This document shows positions 63,567 to 64,000 of a stretch of 64,000 nt of DNA, piece after piece; within the stretch, counting starts at the first letter, position 1, and each line of letters begins with the position of its first letter. A program made the position numbers and the translations under genes. The notes under the pieces are model-generated. The model saw nothing but the letters and a program-made list of their open reading frames with translations, was not told the origin of the DNA and searched no databases. Origin of the DNA: Phenylobacterium sp. (GTDB lineage Bacteria; Pseudomonadota; Alphaproteobacteria; Caulobacterales; Caulobacteraceae); NCBI RefSeq assembly GCF_004297125.1, contig NZ_SCVD01000003.1, positions 1 to 64,000 on the forward strand. Direction: 5' to 3'.

Positions 63567-64000
63567 ACCGCCTGGAAGGCCGGACGGCGCTGGTGACCGG
63601 CGCCAGCGAAGGCATCGGCCTTGCGATCACCGAGCGGCTGCTCGCCGAGGGGGCTCGGGTGGCGATGGTCGCGCGACGCGCCGACGTGCTGGAGGCCGCG
63701 GCCGCACGGCTGGGGCCCATGGCTGTTCCCATCGTCTGCGACGTCACCCGCACCGAGGACCTCGCGCGCATGTTCGACGCGGCGGCGGAGCATCTGGGGG
63801 GCCTGGATGCGCTGGTGATGAACGCGGGCATGGCCGGGGGAGGGGCGCTCGCCGACGTCACCGAGGAGGCCTTCGACCAGCTGATGGATCTCAACCTGCG
63901 CAGCGTCTTCTTCACCGCGCAGCGGGCGTTGCCCCTGCTTCGCCCGTCGGCGTCGATTGTCATGATCGGGTCCATCGCCGCCAAGATCGTGGTGCCCGGC
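63563..64000 (+). CDS. SDR-family oxidoreductase (5' part)
   Basis: The first 146 codons are present; the gene runs off the window end before the YxxxK motif. It shows VTGASEGIGLAIT, a NAG segment MNAGMAGGG and Ser in IVMIGSIAAK. It is a close paralog of the SDR at 42014. Coupling by ATGA overlap to the Rieske 2 gene suggests it dehydrogenates the dihydrodiol or alcohol made by that oxygenase (inference). Confidence 0.9.
   Translation, partial: MNRLEGRTALVTGASEGIGLAITERLLAEGARVAMVARRADVLEAAAARLGPMAVPIVCDVTRTEDLARMFDAAAEHLGGLDALVMNAGMAGGGALADVTEEAFDQLMDLNLRSVFFTAQRALPLLRPSASIVMIGSIAAKIVVPG

Overview
The window is about 64 kb of very GC-rich alphaproteobacterial chromosome. The order clpX, lon, hupB, the lptF/lptG/lptD/surA/pdxA/rsmA block and the style of the remaining genes point to Caulobacteraceae, most likely Phenylobacterium or a close relative. 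That assignment is inferred from gene order and protein resemblance. No rRNA, insertion sequence, integrase or CRISPR array was seen.

Positions 1-31 kb are mostly housekeeping and ordinary accessory genes. In order these are: the 3' end of clpX with its terminator; a DHA2-type MFS exporter; a small SDR / DsbA-family isomerase / VOC operon; a quinone-oxidoreductase-like dehydrogenase; an exported methyltransferase-like protein; lon with a heat-shock-like promoter; hupB; a yybP-ykoY-type manganese riboswitch in front of a TMEM165/GDT1 cation exporter; a POT peptide transporter; tRNA-Val; an esterase and an aldo/keto reductase; a Baeyer-Villiger-type monooxygenase; a DUF969-DUF979-DUF2891 operon; an exported hydrolase; the envelope operon lptF-lptG and lptD-surA-pdxA-rsmA; pepA-holC with an I78-inhibitor-like lipoprotein; a glycosyltransferase; and tRNA-Leu.

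Immediately after tRNA-Leu (31.2 kb) the character changes to a catabolic island that runs off the right end. It holds: an MDR oxidoreductase; two paralogous two-domain flavin/Fe-S oxidoreductases and a third single-domain one; six SDR or NmrA-type dehydrogenases (one cut by the window end); two NTF2/SnoaL-like proteins; a TonB-dependent receptor; an MFS/GPH-type symporter; a cytochrome P450; two Rieske oxygenase alpha subunits; a GST; an acyl-CoA ligase; two acyl-CoA dehydrogenases; two crotonases; two TetR regulators; and a 2-oxoacid dehydrogenase system split into E1-alpha, E1-beta, a 76-residue free lipoyl carrier and an E2 catalytic core lacking a lipoyl domain. The mix (uptake, oxygenation, reduction, CoA activation, beta-oxidation-like steps, oxidative decarboxylation) suggests breakdown of a hydrophobic, probably cyclic compound such as a terpenoid or steroid-like molecule. 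The substrate cannot be read from sequence.

The strongest unexplained signal is a short, roughly palindromic operator-like motif, approximately TAkCACnnGnnGCAA with a CACGTG core in the best copies. It occurs about 13 times, and copies lie in front of essentially every transcription unit of the island, mostly between divergent pairs. I did not see it in the housekeeping half. The two TetR proteins have nearly the same recognition helix and are the obvious candidates to read it. I therefore propose one coordinated regulon of about ten transcription units built around a split 2-oxoacid dehydrogenase and several oxygenases.
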